A DNA stretch of 64,000 nucleotides from Cololabis saira (lineage: Eukaryota > Chordata > Actinopteri > Beloniformes > Belonidae), in assembly GCF_033807715.1 (NCBI RefSeq), contig NC_084610.1:2705001-2769000 (forward strand), given 5' to 3'. How positions within the stretch are numbered: the first letter of the stretch is position 1; every line of letters starts with the position of its first letter. Shown here piece after piece: positions 62,244 to 64,000 of the stretch. The position numbers and the translations under genes were made by a program. The notes beneath the pieces are model-generated. The model was not told where the DNA came from, did no database searches, and saw only the letters and a list, made by a program, of their open reading frames with translations.

Positions 62244-63530
62244 TCGATCCGTCTGTCAATCTCACGCCATCGGTCACCATCGTTCCCTCACTCGTGAACA
62301 AGACCCCGAGATACTTGAACTCCTCCACCTGAGGCAGGACTTCTCCACCCACCCAGAGAAGGCACGCCACCCTTTTCCGATGGAGAATCATGGCCTCGGT
62401 CTTGGAGGTGCTGATTCTCATCCCTGCCGCGTCGCACTCGGCCTCAAACCGCCCCAGCGCATGCTGAAGGTCCCGGTCCGATGAAGCCAACAGGACACGT
62501 AATCTGCAAAAAGCAGAGATGAAATCCTGAGGTTTCCAAACCGGATCCCCTCCGGCCCCTGGCTACGCCTAGAAATCCTGTCCATAAAAATTATGAACAG
62601 GACCGGTGACAAAGGGCAGCCCTGCTGGAGTCCAACATGGGGAAAGAGTCTGACTTACTGCCGGCAATACGAACCAGGCTCCTGCTCCGATCATACAGAG
62701 ACCGGACAGCCCTTAATAGAGGGCCCGGACTCCATACTCACTCAGCATCCCCCACAGAATGGCACGAGGGACACGGTCAAATACCTTCTCCAGATCCACA
62801 AAGCACATGTAGACTGGTTGGGCAAATTCCCACGAACCCTCGAGCACCCTGCGGAGGGTGTAGAGCTGGTCCAGTGTTCCACAACGAAAACCGCATTGTT
62901 CCTCCTGAATCTGAGGTTCAACTATCGGCCATAATCTCCTCTCCAGTACCTTGGCGTAGACTTTCCCGGGGAGGCTGAGAAGTGTGATCCCCCTATAGTT
63001 GGAGCACACTCTCCGGTCCCCCTTTTTAAACAGAGGGACCACCACCCCGGTTTGCCACCCCAGCGGTACTGTCCCCTTCCTGCATGCGATGTCGCAGAGG
63101 CATGTCAACCAAGACAGCCCTACGACATCCAGAGACTTGAGGTACTCAGGGCGAATCTCATCCACCCCCGGTGCCACTGAGGAGCTTATGAACCACCTCA
63201 GTGACCTTGGCTTGGGTGATGGATGAGCACGCCCCAGAGTCCCCACTCTCTGCTTCCTCAGTGGAAGGCATGTCAGTCGGGTTGAGGAGATCTTCGAAGT
63301 ATTCCTTCCACCGCCCGACGATGTCCCCAGTCGAGGTCAACAGCTCCCCACCCGCACCATAAAAGGTGCCGGCAGAGTACTGCTTCCCCCTTCTGAGGCG
63401 CCGAACGGTCCTCCAGAATTTCCTCGAGGCCGACCGAAAGTCTTCCTCCATGGCCTCCCCGAACTCCTCCCAGACCCGGGTTTTTGCCTCCAGGACCGCC
63501 CGAGCCGCGACAGTGATACCTGGAGAGGCG
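62244..63530 (-). pseudogene. RTE-like LINE (Rex3/RTE type) RT, truncated
   Basis: Minus-strand frames in order: FWRTVRRLRRGKQYSAGTF, GRWKEYFEDLLNPTD (63158-63500); PLFKKGDRRVCSNYRGITLL, SLPGKVYAKVLERRL, EEQCGFRCGTLDQLYTLRRV, FVDLEKVFDRVP (62713-63246); SPVLFIIFMDRISRRSQGPE, SLLFADYV (catalytic FADD changed to FADY); then DLQHALGRFEAECDAAGMRI, EFKYLGVLF to 62243. Frameshifts and a damaged catalytic motif make it inactive. The C-terminal end is cut off by the LTR-like fragment. It separates gene A from any upstream exons. Confidence 0.8.
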
Positions 63531-63537
63531 TGATTGA

Positions 63538-64000
63538 AACAACATAAACAATCCCATTGTTACATTCCGGTTAGCCCCTAATTGGCTAAGCTTAACGTGG
63601 TGATGAGAAGAGAGTGGTGCCCGTGGGTGGGACTGGCGGCGCCGTTTCGGACGGGATGGCGACGGTTGGTGCGGGCGGGATATCAGCAGTATCGACATAT
63701 TTCGGAGTGGCGGACGACGGCAGAGGCAAGACAGACTGCGGGCTCTCGGCATTGGATGTCGCTGTCTTGCCTGTCGCCAGTCTCACTCATGGGTATCACT
63801 CTCTTCTCATAACCACGCTAAGCTTAGCCAACTAGGGGCTAACCGGACTGTAACAATGGGATTGTTTATGTTCTTCTTCTCTGTTTTATTGGCGGATCAC
63901 AACCAACTTTAAGGTGCATACTGCCACCTACTGTACAGGAGTGTGTAACATCATTTCATTTAGCCTGTTTTTTAAATTCTATTTGATTGTTTATGTTGTT
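63538..64000. mobile_element. Palindromic element with nested short insert, runs off window
   Basis: acaacataaacaatcccatt...gagaagagagtg (63538-63613) is mirrored by cactctcttctcat...ggattgtttatgtt (63795-63871). A roughly 112-bp block follows, bracketed by gattgtttatgtt (63859-63871 and 63985-63997); after it the arm continues gtt at the edge. So a short element inserted in the right arm. The GC-rich centre gives overlapping frames on both strands that I treat as non-coding. Confidence 0.65.

Noticed and set aside
63582..63835. Overlapping frames on both strands in the GC-rich palindrome centre
   Set aside because: Symmetric sequence produces open frames on both strands; no domain recognised.

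Overview
The window is nuclear DNA of a ray-finned fish, almost certainly a teleost. The evidence is spliced genes with GT-AG introns and a dense mix of fish-type transposons: L1-like, Rex1/L2-like and RTE-like LINEs, tRNA-derived SINEs, PIF/Harbinger, hAT and TTAA-target DNA transposons, and a BEL/Pao LTR element. The species cannot be fixed from the sequence. Nothing bacterial, organellar or CRISPR-like is present.

The only host genes I can support are two tandem paralogues on the minus strand that encode two-Ig-domain membrane receptors resembling the CD2/SLAM (CD48/CD244-like) family. Gene B (19029-47825) can be rebuilt completely from eleven exons. Every GT-AG boundary keeps the reading frame, giving 344 residues: signal peptide, a V-like domain split over two exons, a C2-like domain split over two exons, one transmembrane exon, and an acidic cytoplasmic tail built from short exons of identical phase. 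Gene A (57530-61424) is the 3' part of a second copy. Its signal and first V exons lie beyond the right edge or are lost, and its tail carries an in-frame stop. Upstream of gene B, about 130-170 bp before the ATG, two interferon-response-like motifs sit in a perfect 18-bp inverted repeat. This suggests an interferon-responsive immune receptor.

Most of the remainder is transposon. 1-19 kb: a 1.1-kb palindrome; an L1-like LINE invaded by a Harbinger-like element, itself invaded by a TTAA element and then by a MITE; a Myb-encoding Harbinger element; and a minus-strand L1 broken by an insertion carrying a 23-unit minisatellite. 19-48 kb: gene B, whose introns hold two abutting Harbinger elements, four hAT insertions with perfect 8-bp target duplications (one of them nested inside another of the four), a solo Harbinger MITE, several other inverted-repeat elements and LINE/LTR fragments. 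48-57 kb: the intergenic space between the receptor genes, with a BEL/Pao element whose two 472-bp LTRs look identical although reverse transcriptase is absent, and a further hAT. 57-64 kb: gene A, with a SINE inserted next to a splice donor, then an RTE-like LINE and a palindromic element running off the window.

A small palindromic MITE with TAA/TTA target sites occurs in about ten full or partial copies and usually sits inside larger transposons. Target-site duplications allow the insertion order to be read in several nests. Tandem exon duplication and repeat expansion have also changed the receptor genes themselves, in the cytoplasmic tail and in the transmembrane segment.
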